Shown: positions 7,764-15,024, numbered from the stretch's first letter. The stretch is DNA of 15,252 nucleotides from Bacillota bacterium (GCA_016280485.1 JAEEGU010000027.1:1-15252), one strand, 5' to 3'. The notes: generated from the sequence alone by a model not told the origin. Made by a program: numbers and translations.

Positions 7764-7789
7764 CATATCCGCCTCGCTTGTATTATAAT
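7760..7789 (+). promoter_or_regulatory. Promoter of the GH18 gene
   Basis: TTGCCA (7760-7765, one mismatch to the consensus) and TATAAT (7784-7789) are 18 bp apart. Initiation would fall near 7796, giving a leader of about 50 bases before the ATG at 7845. That leader holds GGGAG about 12 bases upstream of the start and a weak TGCC-TTAC-GGCA hairpin. Confidence 0.72.
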
Positions 7790-7844
7790 AAAAAAGTGCC
7801 TTACGGCAGATAAAAAAAGGGAAAGATAGGGAGACTTAAAAGCA

Positions 7845-9467
7845 ATGAAAAAAAGACGAATTTTTATAATATTACTCGCCGCAATTCTGTTTGTTCTGCC
7901 ATGTGCCGCTACACTTTCGGCAGATTCGTACGACGATTACACGATATATATGGACGGCAAAAAGATAAGCGAGACGGGCTATTACGTCAAGGGGAATGTC
8001 TACCTGCCGGTTACAATGATCGGAACCTATTGTAATAACGCCGGTGTGAGCCTCGATACCGCAGGCAAGCAGCTCCTTATAGATATTTCACAGGAACGCC
8101 TGATGCTCGCGGATGATACAATAACAAACTTTGTGAAAGCGAATGCGGGCATCCTCACAATTCCGCTTAAAAGCTTAAACGGAAATCTGTGCTTTTCGCT
8201 TAACGTCATGTCACAGTTTTTCAAACTGGACTACAGCGTTTCGGGAAAGAAAATCAAATTAAAGGCTCTGACGGGAAAGGAAACCATCGCAAGAGTAAAC
8301 GGTAGTAACGTAGTTGCAGTGCCTTCGCTCGATTCTACCTCGGCTGAGCGCATCAGCCTCACAAACGGCGAGCGCGTCTACATCGAGGGCCAAACCGACA
8401 ACTACTACATAATAAAGGACTACGACGACAACACCTATTATGTTCTCTCCGGCAACATCAAAACCGAAGATATAGACCTGTCACAGGTTGATTTCTACGC
8501 AGCCAAAAAGACAAAGTTTGTGAGAAAAGCAAACGACAAAATAAATCTTGTTTGGCAATATGTAAGCGATGTTACACCGGAATCTCCGGTTAAATATGCG
8601 GGGATAGATATTCTCTCCCCTACCTGGTTCCGCCTAAAGGTTAATGACGGCGGAAACGTCACAAACAGCGGCGACAAGGGCTATACGGACAAAGCTCACG
8701 CTTCAGGCTATATGGTCTGGGCAACGATAACAAACAACATGAGTGCGAGCGGCTCCACAAAATTTACGACCGCAATGTTTAACGACAGCGCAATCGAAAA
8801 CAGAGCAATCGCACAGTACATTCTCTATTCCCTCATCTATGATGTGGACGGGATCAACATCGATTTCGAGGATGTGGTCGATGACGACCGCGACGGACTC
8901 ACGGCATTTACCAAAAAGATGCGCAGCTACACCGAGCGCCAAGGCCTGTGCCTGTCAATTGACACTCTTGTTCCTGCATCCTGGACCGTAGAATACGACC
9001 GCAAGGCGCTTTCAAAGTATGTCGATTACTTAGCCGTAATGACCTATGACGAGCACTATAGCGGAAGCAAGACCGCAGGCTCAATTGCCTCCCTTCCTTG
9101 GGTTGAAAAGGCCGTAAAGGGCTGCCTCGATGAAGGCGTTCCGGAAAGCAAGCTCCTGATGGGTATTCCTCTCTACACCAGAATCTGGATTGTGGACGAA
9201 TCCGGCAACATCGTTTCAAAGTCATCAGCAACAATGGCCACTGCACAAAACAGCATAAAGATAAACAATGCGACAGTTACATATCTTGACAGCGCAGGCC
9301 AGAATTATGCCGAATACACCACGGACAAGGGTACGGCAAAGATTTGGCTCGAGGACAGCACATCAATTCAGAACAGACTGAATCTGATAAATGAATATGG
9401 CCTCGCAGGCAGCGCATGCTGGCAGTACTCACAGGGCACGAGCGATATCTGGAATCTGTTCAGATAG
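7845..9467 (+). CDS. Secreted GH18 glycoside hydrolase with stalk and SH3-like domains
   Basis: A 540-residue exported wall hydrolase. Residues 1-26 form a signal peptide (KKRR, a hydrophobic core, then TLSA-DS as a likely signal peptidase I site). Residues about 30-142 resemble the copper-amine-oxidase-like N-terminal stalk domain common in Clostridia (YMDGKKI, VYLPVTMIG, SVSGKKIKLK). Residues about 148-205 look like an SH3-like wall-binding module. The GH18 barrel (about 230-540) carries DGINIDFE, with catalytic acid E342 and supporting D340, preceded by GYMVWATITN and followed by VDYLAVMTYDEHY and LLMGIPLYTRIW. This is the SleL/YaaH/YdhD type, which acts on N-acetylglucosamine linkages of peptidoglycan. 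No LysM repeat is present, and C20 is not in a lipobox, so it is probably released or wall-attached. It is transcribed divergently from the LTA-synthase-like gene and ends at a bidirectional terminator. A chitinase role is less likely. Confidence 0.88.
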   Translation: MKKRRIFIILLAAILFVLPCAATLSADSYDDYTIYMDGKKISETGYYVKGNVYLPVTMIGTYCNNAGVSLDTAGKQLLIDISQERLMLADDTITNFVKANAGILTIPLKSLNGNLCFSLNVMSQFFKLDYSVSGKKIKLKALTGKETIARVNGSNVVAVPSLDSTSAERISLTNGERVYIEGQTDNYYIIKDYDDNTYYVLSGNIKTEDIDLSQVDFYAAKKTKFVRKANDKINLVWQYVSDVTPESPVKYAGIDILSPTWFRLKVNDGGNVTNSGDKGYTDKAHASGYMVWATITNNMSASGSTKFTTAMFNDSAIENRAIAQYILYSLIYDVDGINIDFEDVVDDDRDGLTAFTKKMRSYTERQGLCLSIDTLVPASWTVEYDRKALSKYVDYLAVMTYDEHYSGSKTAGSIASLPWVEKAVKGCLDEGVPESKLLMGIPLYTRIWIVDESGNIVSKSSATMATAQNSIKINNATVTYLDSAGQNYAEYTTDKGTAKIWLEDSTSIQNRLNLINEYGLAGSACWQYSQGTSDIWNLFR

Positions 9468-9473
9468 TATAAA

Positions 9474-9501
9474 AAATCCCCGAGGTTTACCTCGGGGATT
9501 T
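9474..9501. terminator. Bidirectional rho-independent terminator between convergent genes
   Basis: Arms AAATCCCCGAGGT (9474-9486) and ACCTCGGGGATTT (9489-9501) are perfectly complementary over 13 bp. Read on the minus strand the stem is followed by a run of six T, strong for the chemotaxis gene. On the plus strand it is followed by TATTTTG, adequate for the GH18 gene that stops at 9467. Confidence 0.92.
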
Positions 9502-9511
9502 ATTTTGCCTT

Positions 9512-9527
9512 TAGCCCTTTCGGGCTA
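9512..9527 (-). other. Small hairpin with GAAA tetraloop after the chemotaxis gene stop
   Basis: On the minus strand TAGCCC-GAAA-GGGCTA forms a 6-bp stem capped by a GNRA-type tetraloop, six bases after the stop codon. It has no T tract of its own. It may protect the 3' end of the mRNA or assist the terminator beyond it. Confidence 0.5.
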
Positions 9528-9532
9528 CCATT

Positions 9533-12500
9533 TTAGTATTTGTCGTTATCGTCAAAGTCAAGAGTGATAACTACATCTTCAGGCTTTGAAGCCGCTGCAG
9601 GCTTTGGCAATTCTGCAGGAGCGCTGTAAGCTTTGCTGCTCGCGCCGCCCTTGTCAATGGAGAATGCCGCAACCATCTTCTTAAGCATGTCAGCCTGTCC
9701 GTAGAGTTCTTCGGAGGATGCCGCAGATTCTTCAGCTGTAGCGGAGTTGCTCTGTACAACCTGGGATACCTGCTCGATACCCTTGTTAACCTCGTTGATT
9801 CCGACTGCCTGTTCACCGGATGCGCTTGCGATACGGTCAACCAGGTCTGCGGTCTTGCCGATACCTTCAACGATTTCTGCGAGAGCCTCTGCGGTCTCGT
9901 TTGCAATCTTTGTGCCTGCATTAACCTTTGCAACGGAGCCTTCGATGAGAGCTGTTGTCTCGGAAGCAGCCTCTGCGGATTTTGCTGCGAGGCTTCTTAC
10001 CTCGTCAGCTACAACTGCGAAGCCCTTGCCGTGTACGCCCGCTCTTGCTGCCTCTACGGCTGCATTCAGAGCCAGGATGTTTGTCTGGAACGCGATATCG
10101 TCGATAACCTTGATGATCTTGCTGATGTTTGCGGAGGACTCGTTGATTTCTTCCATGGATACCAACATGTCCTTCATCTGGCTGTCGCCGCGCTCTGCAC
10201 TGGTCTTTACACCGCTTGCAAGTCTGCTTGCCTCACGTGCGTTTTCAGCATTGTGTGAAGTCTGGTTAGCAATGTCGCTGACTGTAGCTGTGAGCTGCTC
10301 GATAGCACTTGCCTGCTGAGTGGAGCCGTTTGCGAGAGTCTGTGCAGCATCGGAGAGCTGTCTTGAACCGTTCGCAACCTGCTGTGAAGAGTCGTTCAAG
10401 CCCTTCATTACATCGCGGAGCTTGTAAGTGATGCTGTTTGTAGCATCCTTGATTGCAGTAAAGTCGCCGAGGTACTTGCTCTCGTCGGCATTTACTGTAA
10501 GGTCGCCGTTCGCAATAGCGGTAAGTACTCTTGAGATATCTTCGATTACAGCACGGAGCTGAGTGATTGTGTTGTTTAATGCATCCTTTGTCTGTGCGTG
10601 GCCACCCTTGTAATCGCCGGTAACCATGTGCTGCAGGTTTCCGCGAGCCACATCCTGAAGTACGAGGAGTGTCTCGGAAATAGGTGCGAGGATTGCTTCA
10701 ACTGTGGAGTTGATGCCTGCAACTACTGTTGCGTATTCACCCTCGTGTGCCGCTACATCGATTCTCGATGAGAGGTCACCTGCAACGGCTGCATCTGACA
10801 TAGCCTTTGTATCTTCGATAAGCTTGCCGACTGCACTTGCCACTTCGCTGAGTGATGCGTCGATGAGCTTGAACTGATCTGCAGCTGCCTGAGTGTATTC
10901 GTCAGGAACCTGAGCGGATTCAATGAACTCGAACTTACCGCGAGCCAGGTTACCGAGGTTACCCTGCAGTCTGTTGATTTCGTTCTCGGAGAACTTGTTG
11001 GAACGGAGAATCGAAGTGAGATCCTGCCATGTTCCTACATAGCCAACGCCGTTTCCTGCAATATCCTTTAATACAGCTGTTGTCTGCTGATATGACTTAT
11101 CCTGGAATTCCATTCTGGTTTCGGCATTTCCACGGTTGAACTCGTCTATACCGTTGATGTTTGTGCCTTCCATGTGGCATCTCTTTCCGTAGATGTCTTC
11201 CTTCTTGGAAACTGCCGGATTTGCACTGCGCATCTGGTTGAAGAATGCGGTATTAACAAGCGTCCAGTTCTGGTTGTTATCCATAACCTGAACAGGGAGC
11301 GGAATGGAGTTGATGATGTTTTCGTACCAAGCGGTCTTTTCAACAACTTCATCCAGAGTCTGGTTGATACCGGATACGATCTTTTCGAATTCGCCGCGGT
11401 AATTTGCAACGTCTACTCTCTTTGTATAGTCGCCGCCAACTGCTGCGGAAACCATGCCCTGAGTATCGCCTACCAGATTCTTTAATGTATTTACGCTGGA
11501 TTTCAGGGATTCGATAATCTTTATATAATCGCCTTGAGCCTCGTGGCTGACTTCAGGAAGCTGGCCATCGCCGAGCTTTGTGATAACATCACTGAATACA
11601 TCAACCTCTGCCATGATGGCATCGATTGTGCTGTTGAAGCCGTCGATGATCTGCTTGTAACCACCGTTGAACTTGTCGCTGTTTCCTCTGAATGCCGTAT
11701 TTCCGAGGATAGCGTTCTGAGTAAGCTCTGCTGTCTCGTTGATGAGAGCATTGATGGTACCTACTACCTTCTTTAATGCTACGTTCAAAAGGTCAGCGTC
11801 GGATCTTACATCCACCTCTATGTCTGTCTGACCGTTAGCCAGCTTTTCGAGGCTTTCGGCCTGTTTCTTGTTGTTCTCAACTACTTCTGCAAACGCATTG
11901 ATCATTTGGTCGACTTCGTCCTTTTCAACCTCTCTGCGTTCACAGTCTATGTTTACATCACCCTGTGCCAGCTGTCTTGCAGCAACAACGAGCTTGTTGA
12001 TAGGTCTTATAACCATACCGATTACGATGTAAACCGCAACCATGATGAAGATGAGTGCAACAGCAAGGATGATAATCATCCACATTGTAACGTTTCTTGT
12101 TGTTGCATAAGCCTCTTTTTCGGTCATGCAGGTGATGAGCGTCCAGTTCGGTCCCTCTACATTTGTAAGTGTACCTACATAATCTGTACCGTCCATCTCG
12201 AAGTTTACGATATCGCCGTTTTCACCGTTTGCGATCATGTCAAGACCTTCTTCGGAAAGACCGATTTCGGTGTATGGCTTGTCCACATATTCTTCGTTTG
12301 GATGATAGAACATTGTGCCATCAGGCAGAACTACCATTACAAATCCGGTTTCGCCGATTTTTGCATTTGCAAAGATTGCCTGTGCATCATCGAGCGTAAG
12401 GTCGATACCTACCGCAGCAATCGGTGTGCCGTCGCGCATCATAGGTGCCGAAATTGTTGTTACCTTTGCACCTGTAATGGCATCAACATATGGTGACATG

Positions 12501-12976
12501 TAGCACACATTACCGTTTAATGCGGTCGCTGCCCACTCTCTTTCCTTTACCATGATGTCAATGCCGGCATTGTTCATCGTGATACCGCCGTTAAGCACAA
12601 GGTCGTTTGCAACGATACCTCCAATATAGCTCTGCATGATTGACGGATAGAGAGCTGTCTGCGCATCTATCGTCGCCAGAACTTCACTGAATGCAGGATA
12701 ATTCTCGTACCATGTCCCATTTTGAATGCTATCCATTACCATTTCCTGAGCGTCTTCGTTTGCAGCTAAGAGCTGACACCACTCAAGATAATCATGGAAA
12801 AATACTTCAATCTGATAATCAACCTTGTCCGCTTCGAGCTGTATCTGATTGTTCATTGTTGCTTCAACACGGCTGTTCAAGCTGAATCTCAATACAAATA
12901 CCGCAAGGACAAAGATGATAATGATAGGAATACCTAACCAAAGTATTAATTCCCTTTTTAAACCTTTCACTTTCAC
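9533..12976 (-). CDS. Methyl-accepting chemotaxis protein with Cache, poly-HAMP and PAS domains
   Basis: Transmembrane chemoreceptor of 1147 residues, about twice the usual size. TM1 is at about 11-30, a double-Cache extracellular sensor at about 35-290, TM2 at about 297-322 and HAMP at about 323-375. A long chain of HAMP-like modules runs to about 545 (VGGDYTKRVDVANYRGEFEKI at 513-533 is one unit). A PAS domain lies at about 550-655, more HAMP-like units run to about 860, and the MCP signalling domain (about 865-1105) has hairpin tip IAFQTNILALNAAVEAARAG. In the Cache domain R146-x-W148 and D192 are kept, but other positions of the amino-acid-binding motif seem replaced, so the ligand is open. 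An alanine/proline linker leads to an acidic tail ending in DKY. Start: GTG 12976 has AAGGAGG four bases upstream, and GTG 12970 ten bases; either is possible. It has its own promoter and terminator. Confidence 0.95.
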   Translation of the reverse strand: MKVKGLKRELILWLGIPIIIIFVLAVFVLRFSLNSRVEATMNNQIQLEADKVDYQIEVFFHDYLEWCQLLAANEDAQEMVMDSIQNGTWYENYPAFSEVLATIDAQTALYPSIMQSYIGGIVANDLVLNGGITMNNAGIDIMVKEREWAATALNGNVCYMSPYVDAITGAKVTTISAPMMRDGTPIAAVGIDLTLDDAQAIFANAKIGETGFVMVVLPDGTMFYHPNEEYVDKPYTEIGLSEEGLDMIANGENGDIVNFEMDGTDYVGTLTNVEGPNWTLITCMTEKEAYATTRNVTMWMIIILAVALIFIMVAVYIVIGMVIRPINKLVVAARQLAQGDVNIDCERREVEKDEVDQMINAFAEVVENNKKQAESLEKLANGQTDIEVDVRSDADLLNVALKKVVGTINALINETAELTQNAILGNTAFRGNSDKFNGGYKQIIDGFNSTIDAIMAEVDVFSDVITKLGDGQLPEVSHEAQGDYIKIIESLKSSVNTLKNLVGDTQGMVSAAVGGDYTKRVDVANYRGEFEKIVSGINQTLDEVVEKTAWYENIINSIPLPVQVMDNNQNWTLVNTAFFNQMRSANPAVSKKEDIYGKRCHMEGTNINGIDEFNRGNAETRMEFQDKSYQQTTAVLKDIAGNGVGYVGTWQDLTSILRSNKFSENEINRLQGNLGNLARGKFEFIESAQVPDEYTQAAADQFKLIDASLSEVASAVGKLIEDTKAMSDAAVAGDLSSRIDVAAHEGEYATVVAGINSTVEAILAPISETLLVLQDVARGNLQHMVTGDYKGGHAQTKDALNNTITQLRAVIEDISRVLTAIANGDLTVNADESKYLGDFTAIKDATNSITYKLRDVMKGLNDSSQQVANGSRQLSDAAQTLANGSTQQASAIEQLTATVSDIANQTSHNAENAREASRLASGVKTSAERGDSQMKDMLVSMEEINESSANISKIIKVIDDIAFQTNILALNAAVEAARAGVHGKGFAVVADEVRSLAAKSAEAASETTALIEGSVAKVNAGTKIANETAEALAEIVEGIGKTADLVDRIASASGEQAVGINEVNKGIEQVSQVVQSNSATAEESAASSEELYGQADMLKKMVAAFSIDKGGASSKAYSAPAELPKPAAASKPEDVVITLDFDDNDKY

Positions 12977-12980
12977 TTTT

Positions 12981-12987
12981 CCTCCTT
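12981..12987 (-). promoter_or_regulatory. Ribosome binding site of the chemotaxis gene
   Basis: AAGGAGG on the minus strand is a full consensus site. It lies 4 bases from GTG 12976 and 10 bases from GTG 12970, bracketing the usual optimum, so it does not settle which GTG is used. Confidence 0.7.
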
Positions 12988-12996
12988 GAAATCTAA

Positions 12997-13015
12997 TGTA
13001 ATCATTGATGTTACA
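12997..13015 (-). promoter_or_regulatory. Near-dyad at the start of the chemotaxis gene leader
   Basis: TGTAA (12997-13001) and TTACA (13011-13015) form outer arms around the small palindrome ATCA-T-TGAT (13001-13009), together a 19-base imperfect dyad. It sits next to the -10 box and over the predicted transcription start. It may be an operator or a weak leader hairpin, or chance in AT-rich DNA. Confidence 0.3.
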
Positions 13016-13044
13016 ATTATACTCGCTATCTTTTTAAACATCAA
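13016..13044 (-). promoter_or_regulatory. Promoter of the chemotaxis gene
   Basis: Minus-strand TTGATG (13044-13039) and perfect TATAAT (13021-13016) are separated by 17 bp. Predicted initiation near 13009 gives a leader of about 33 bases that contains the AAGGAGG site. The boxes look sigma-A-like; no flagellar sigma-type (TAAA...GCCGATAA) element was seen here. Confidence 0.75.
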
Positions 13045-13086
13045 GCAAAACTTATAATATTCTGAAAAAAATAATTTTACGAAACT

Positions 13087-13581
13087 TTAAAAAATTTTAT
13101 TCTTTGAGCTGTCCCTGAGTTTTCCGATTGCATAATATATTTCGCCGCTTTCAAAACCCTGCGTCTGAAGCCGTCTGCCAACCTTTGCGATAAGCTTTTC
13201 GTCTATCTCCTTGCCTGAGGCAATGCTTTGTGCCTGCTCAAGCGCCCGCTCACGCCCACTGTCCTCCGTAAGCTGCCCTTCTTCGGCAAGCTCGTAGACT
13301 GCGTCCTCCACCACGAAGCTGTCTATTCCCTTTCGCCTGAGCTCATCGCGAATCCTGCGCATGCCCCTGCCCTTTGCCAGAGCAAACTCGATGTAGCGCA
13401 CCGCGAATCCGTGGTCGTCAAGGTAATGTGCCTCATTAAGCTTTTGCACAGCCTCATCGATTTCATCCTCTTCATAGCCCTTTTCGAAAAGTTTGTCCCT
13501 TACCTCTGCTTCGGTACGCTCCATGCGGCTCAAATAATCGCATGCCGCATCGAATGCGGATCTTTTCTCTTTAGTACTCAA
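13087..13581 (-). CDS. recX: RecX family regulatory protein
   Basis: Small cytoplasmic protein that modulates RecA filaments. The sequence shows tandem three-helix units typical of RecX: ALxYLSRMERTEAEVRDKL-like first helices (AACDYLSRMERTEAEVRDKL), then KGYEEDEIDEAV, AHYLDDHGFAVRYIE, GRGMRRIRDELRRKGI and a final repeat ending near KVGRRLQTQGF. Start choice: in-frame candidates are GTG 13617, GTG 13590 and TTG 13581. Only the TTG has a well-placed Shine-Dalgarno (AGGTG, 6-base spacer), giving 164 residues and an 11-base overlap with the end of the hydrolase gene. The longer GTG 13617 form (176 aa) adds a non-conserved N-terminus but cannot be excluded. No recA is present in the window. About 40 bases after the stop the chemotaxis promoter begins; no convincing terminator was seen between them. 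Confidence 0.88.
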   Translation of the reverse strand: MSTKEKRSAFDAACDYLSRMERTEAEVRDKLFEKGYEEDEIDEAVQKLNEAHYLDDHGFAVRYIEFALAKGRGMRRIRDELRRKGIDSFVVEDAVYELAEEGQLTEDSGRERALEQAQSIASGKEIDEKLIAKVGRRLQTQGFESGEIYYAIGKLRDSSKNKIF

Positions 13582-14422
13582 ATCTGTCACCTGCCGTTGC
13601 CGGAATGCATCTGTCACCGAGCTTTGTCACCATGTAGCAAATCGCCGGCATACCCGAGCAGTGCACAGGCATAACGATTCCGTCAAACGAATCCTCTATC
13701 TCCTTTACAACTCTCTGTATCTCGGCAAGCGGGCTGATGCAAAGATGCATGCCTGCCACAAAGACCTTTACTTCCTCGCCCGGGAACAGTTCCTGCGCAC
13801 ATTTAAGTGCTGCAAGCGCACCTCTGTGACAGCATCCCGCAAATACGTAAACGCCCCTGCTTTCGCCCTTCGCGTCGCGGTCGCGAATCGCCAGAATCTG
13901 CTCGTGCTCAAGCTCATCCTTTACATAGTTGTTTTCGGATAGCTTTTCGTAGAAAACCTCCTGCATAACATGCCCCGGCAGCATCGGAACGGTGCCCGAG
14001 ATTACGATGTCGTCGGTAATCCATTTCGGTCCTTCGGTATATTCTATGCGGGATTTGATTTTTTTCATTTCATCGGCGCTCCACTCGATTGAGCACGGCC
14101 ATGAATCCATGATGCCGTCCTCCGAGCCGTATACCTCACCGAACGCCTTTTTATGAATGTAAATCGGCGCATGACTGTTCACGCGGATAAACTCCGGAAA
14201 TCCGTTTGTGTGGTCGTAATGCCCATGGCTTACCATCGCAAAATCCACCGCAGAAAGATCAATTCCCATGCGCTCGGCATTTTCCCTGTAGAGCACCTCC
14301 GACGCACCGGCATCGAAAAGAATCTTCTTTCCGCCCGCTTCGATGTATATTGACAGGCCCCACTCCGCCTTTATGTGGGAATGTCCCGATTTATTCTCCG
14401 ACAAGAATGCAAATTTTATCAT
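13571..14422 (-). CDS. Metallo-beta-lactamase-fold metal-dependent hydrolase (COG1237 type)
   Basis: A 283-residue cytoplasmic hydrolase of the metallo-beta-lactamase superfamily. It opens MIKFAFLSENKSG, followed by a beta strand and GGKKILFDAGAS at 30-41, then the metal motif SHGHYDHTNG with H66, H68, D70 and H71. Later metal-site candidates are the histidines in MLPGHVM, FAGCCHRGA, AGMHL and MPVHCSG. The GCCHRG segment and overall layout match COG1237, the group annotated as 7,8-dihydropterin-6-methyl-4-(beta-D-ribofuranosyl)aminobenzene-5'-phosphate synthase-like proteins. That specific reaction should not be assumed in a bacterium. Start ATG 14422 is backed by AAAGGA with an 8-base spacer; an in-frame extension up to 14557 lacks family resemblance. 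It overlaps the phosphopantetheinyl transferase gene by 32 bases and recX by about 11, so the three are probably one operon. Confidence 0.9.
   Translation of the reverse strand: MIKFAFLSENKSGHSHIKAEWGLSIYIEAGGKKILFDAGASEVLYRENAERMGIDLSAVDFAMVSHGHYDHTNGFPEFIRVNSHAPIYIHKKAFGEVYGSEDGIMDSWPCSIEWSADEMKKIKSRIEYTEGPKWITDDIVISGTVPMLPGHVMQEVFYEKLSENNYVKDELEHEQILAIRDRDAKGESRGVYVFAGCCHRGALAALKCAQELFPGEEVKVFVAGMHLCISPLAEIQRVVKEIEDSFDGIVMPVHCSGMPAICYMVTKLGDRCIPATAGDRFEY
13588..13592 (-). promoter_or_regulatory. Ribosome binding site deciding a TTG start for recX
   Basis: AGGTG on the minus strand lies within the last codons of the upstream hydrolase gene, six bases before TTG 13581. Neither GTG alternative has an equally good site, so this favours the TTG and coupled translation. 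Confidence 0.5.
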
Positions 14423-15008
14423 TTTCTGTTTCCTTTCTGCACACAACGCATATATAACCATCGCCCACGGAACACTCCGTGAATGCAACCTCTTCACCGC
14501 ATAAGCTGAGCTTTTCAGCCGGCTCACCGTTTTCGTCAAGAACCGAAAATGTGTCAAAGCCGGTCTCCGAAAAGCCGCGGCCGGTATATTTCACATAAGC
14601 CTCCTTGCGGCACCATATTCTGAAAAACGCCTTGCAAAGACCCGCATCATCGCCTTCCTCGCCACCGGCGTCCAAAAAGCCTTTCAGATATTCCGCCTCG
14701 GCGGAGGTGAAAAATCGCTCCGCTATTTCAAAGTACTTCGCCTCGCGCTTTCCCTGTATATCGAGGCCGACAGGCCCCTCTTCATCGTTTTCCGCAGCCG
14801 CGCAGCCCCAAAGCCAAGTGCCGGCTTTGGCATTCTTTCGGCTTCCCGTATGGCTTATCGAAAACTGCGGCCCACTCTCAAAGTATGGCTTGCCCTGCGG
14901 TGTTAAGCGCAGCTCTTCCGCGCGGCGGCCCGGCAGGACCTTCAAAAGGAGGCTGTGCGAAAGTTCGGTGCTTATCGGGGCATCGCTCCTGTACAAATGT
15001 AATTTCAT
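14391..15008 (-). CDS. 4'-phosphopantetheinyl transferase superfamily protein (Sfp type)
   Basis: Transfers 4'-phosphopantetheine from coenzyme A to a carrier-protein serine. The 205-residue protein shows the Sfp-type motifs in order: FSISHTG around 49-55, GLDIQ at 81-85 with metal ligand D83, FF at 99-100, and IWCRKEAYVKYTGRGF at about 131-146 with catalytic E136. The position that is Glu in Sfp (GIDIE) is Gln here (Q85), a change tolerated in some family members. An acidic insertion (about 112-124) and a cysteine-rich C-terminal part are also seen. No carrier protein, polyketide or non-ribosomal peptide gene is present, so it may serve a locus elsewhere. Start ATG 15008 begins the family-like MKLHLYRSD; an ATG at 15050 would add residues coded by a hairpin region. 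The Shine-Dalgarno is weak (AGAGAG). Its end overlaps the next gene. Confidence 0.9.
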   Translation of the reverse strand: MKLHLYRSDAPISTELSHSLLLKVLPGRRAEELRLTPQGKPYFESGPQFSISHTGSRKNAKAGTWLWGCAAAENDEEGPVGLDIQGKREAKYFEIAERFFTSAEAEYLKGFLDAGGEEGDDAGLCKAFFRIWCRKEAYVKYTGRGFSETGFDTFSVLDENGEPAEKLSLCGEEVAFTECSVGDGYICVVCRKETENDKICILVGE

Positions 15009-15024
15009 TTTTTTCTCTCTGTTT

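Noticed and set aside
7845..7910. Lipoprotein signal at C20 of the GH18 protein
   Set aside because: The residue before Cys is Pro, which does not fit a lipobox; a signal peptidase I site after LSA is more likely.
9747..10319. Open frame of 190 codons on the plus strand opposite the MCP signalling domain
   Set aside because: It mirrors the Ala/Ser-rich, highly conserved signalling domain. The repetitive Ala/Ser/Ile composition is what the reverse complement of that region gives.
11906..12496. Open frame of 196 codons on the plus strand opposite the chemotaxis gene
   Set aside because: Its translation is cysteine-rich low-quality sequence with no recognisable domain. It lies antisense to a clear Cache/HAMP coding region, so it is a shadow.
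13030..13086. Terminator after recX
   Set aside because: The region is A/T rich with T runs but has no stable GC stem; it mainly holds the chemotaxis promoter.
14423..14557. N-terminal extension of the MBL-fold gene to an upstream start
   Set aside because: The added residues do not resemble the family, they lie inside the transferase gene, and ATG 14422 has a good Shine-Dalgarno.
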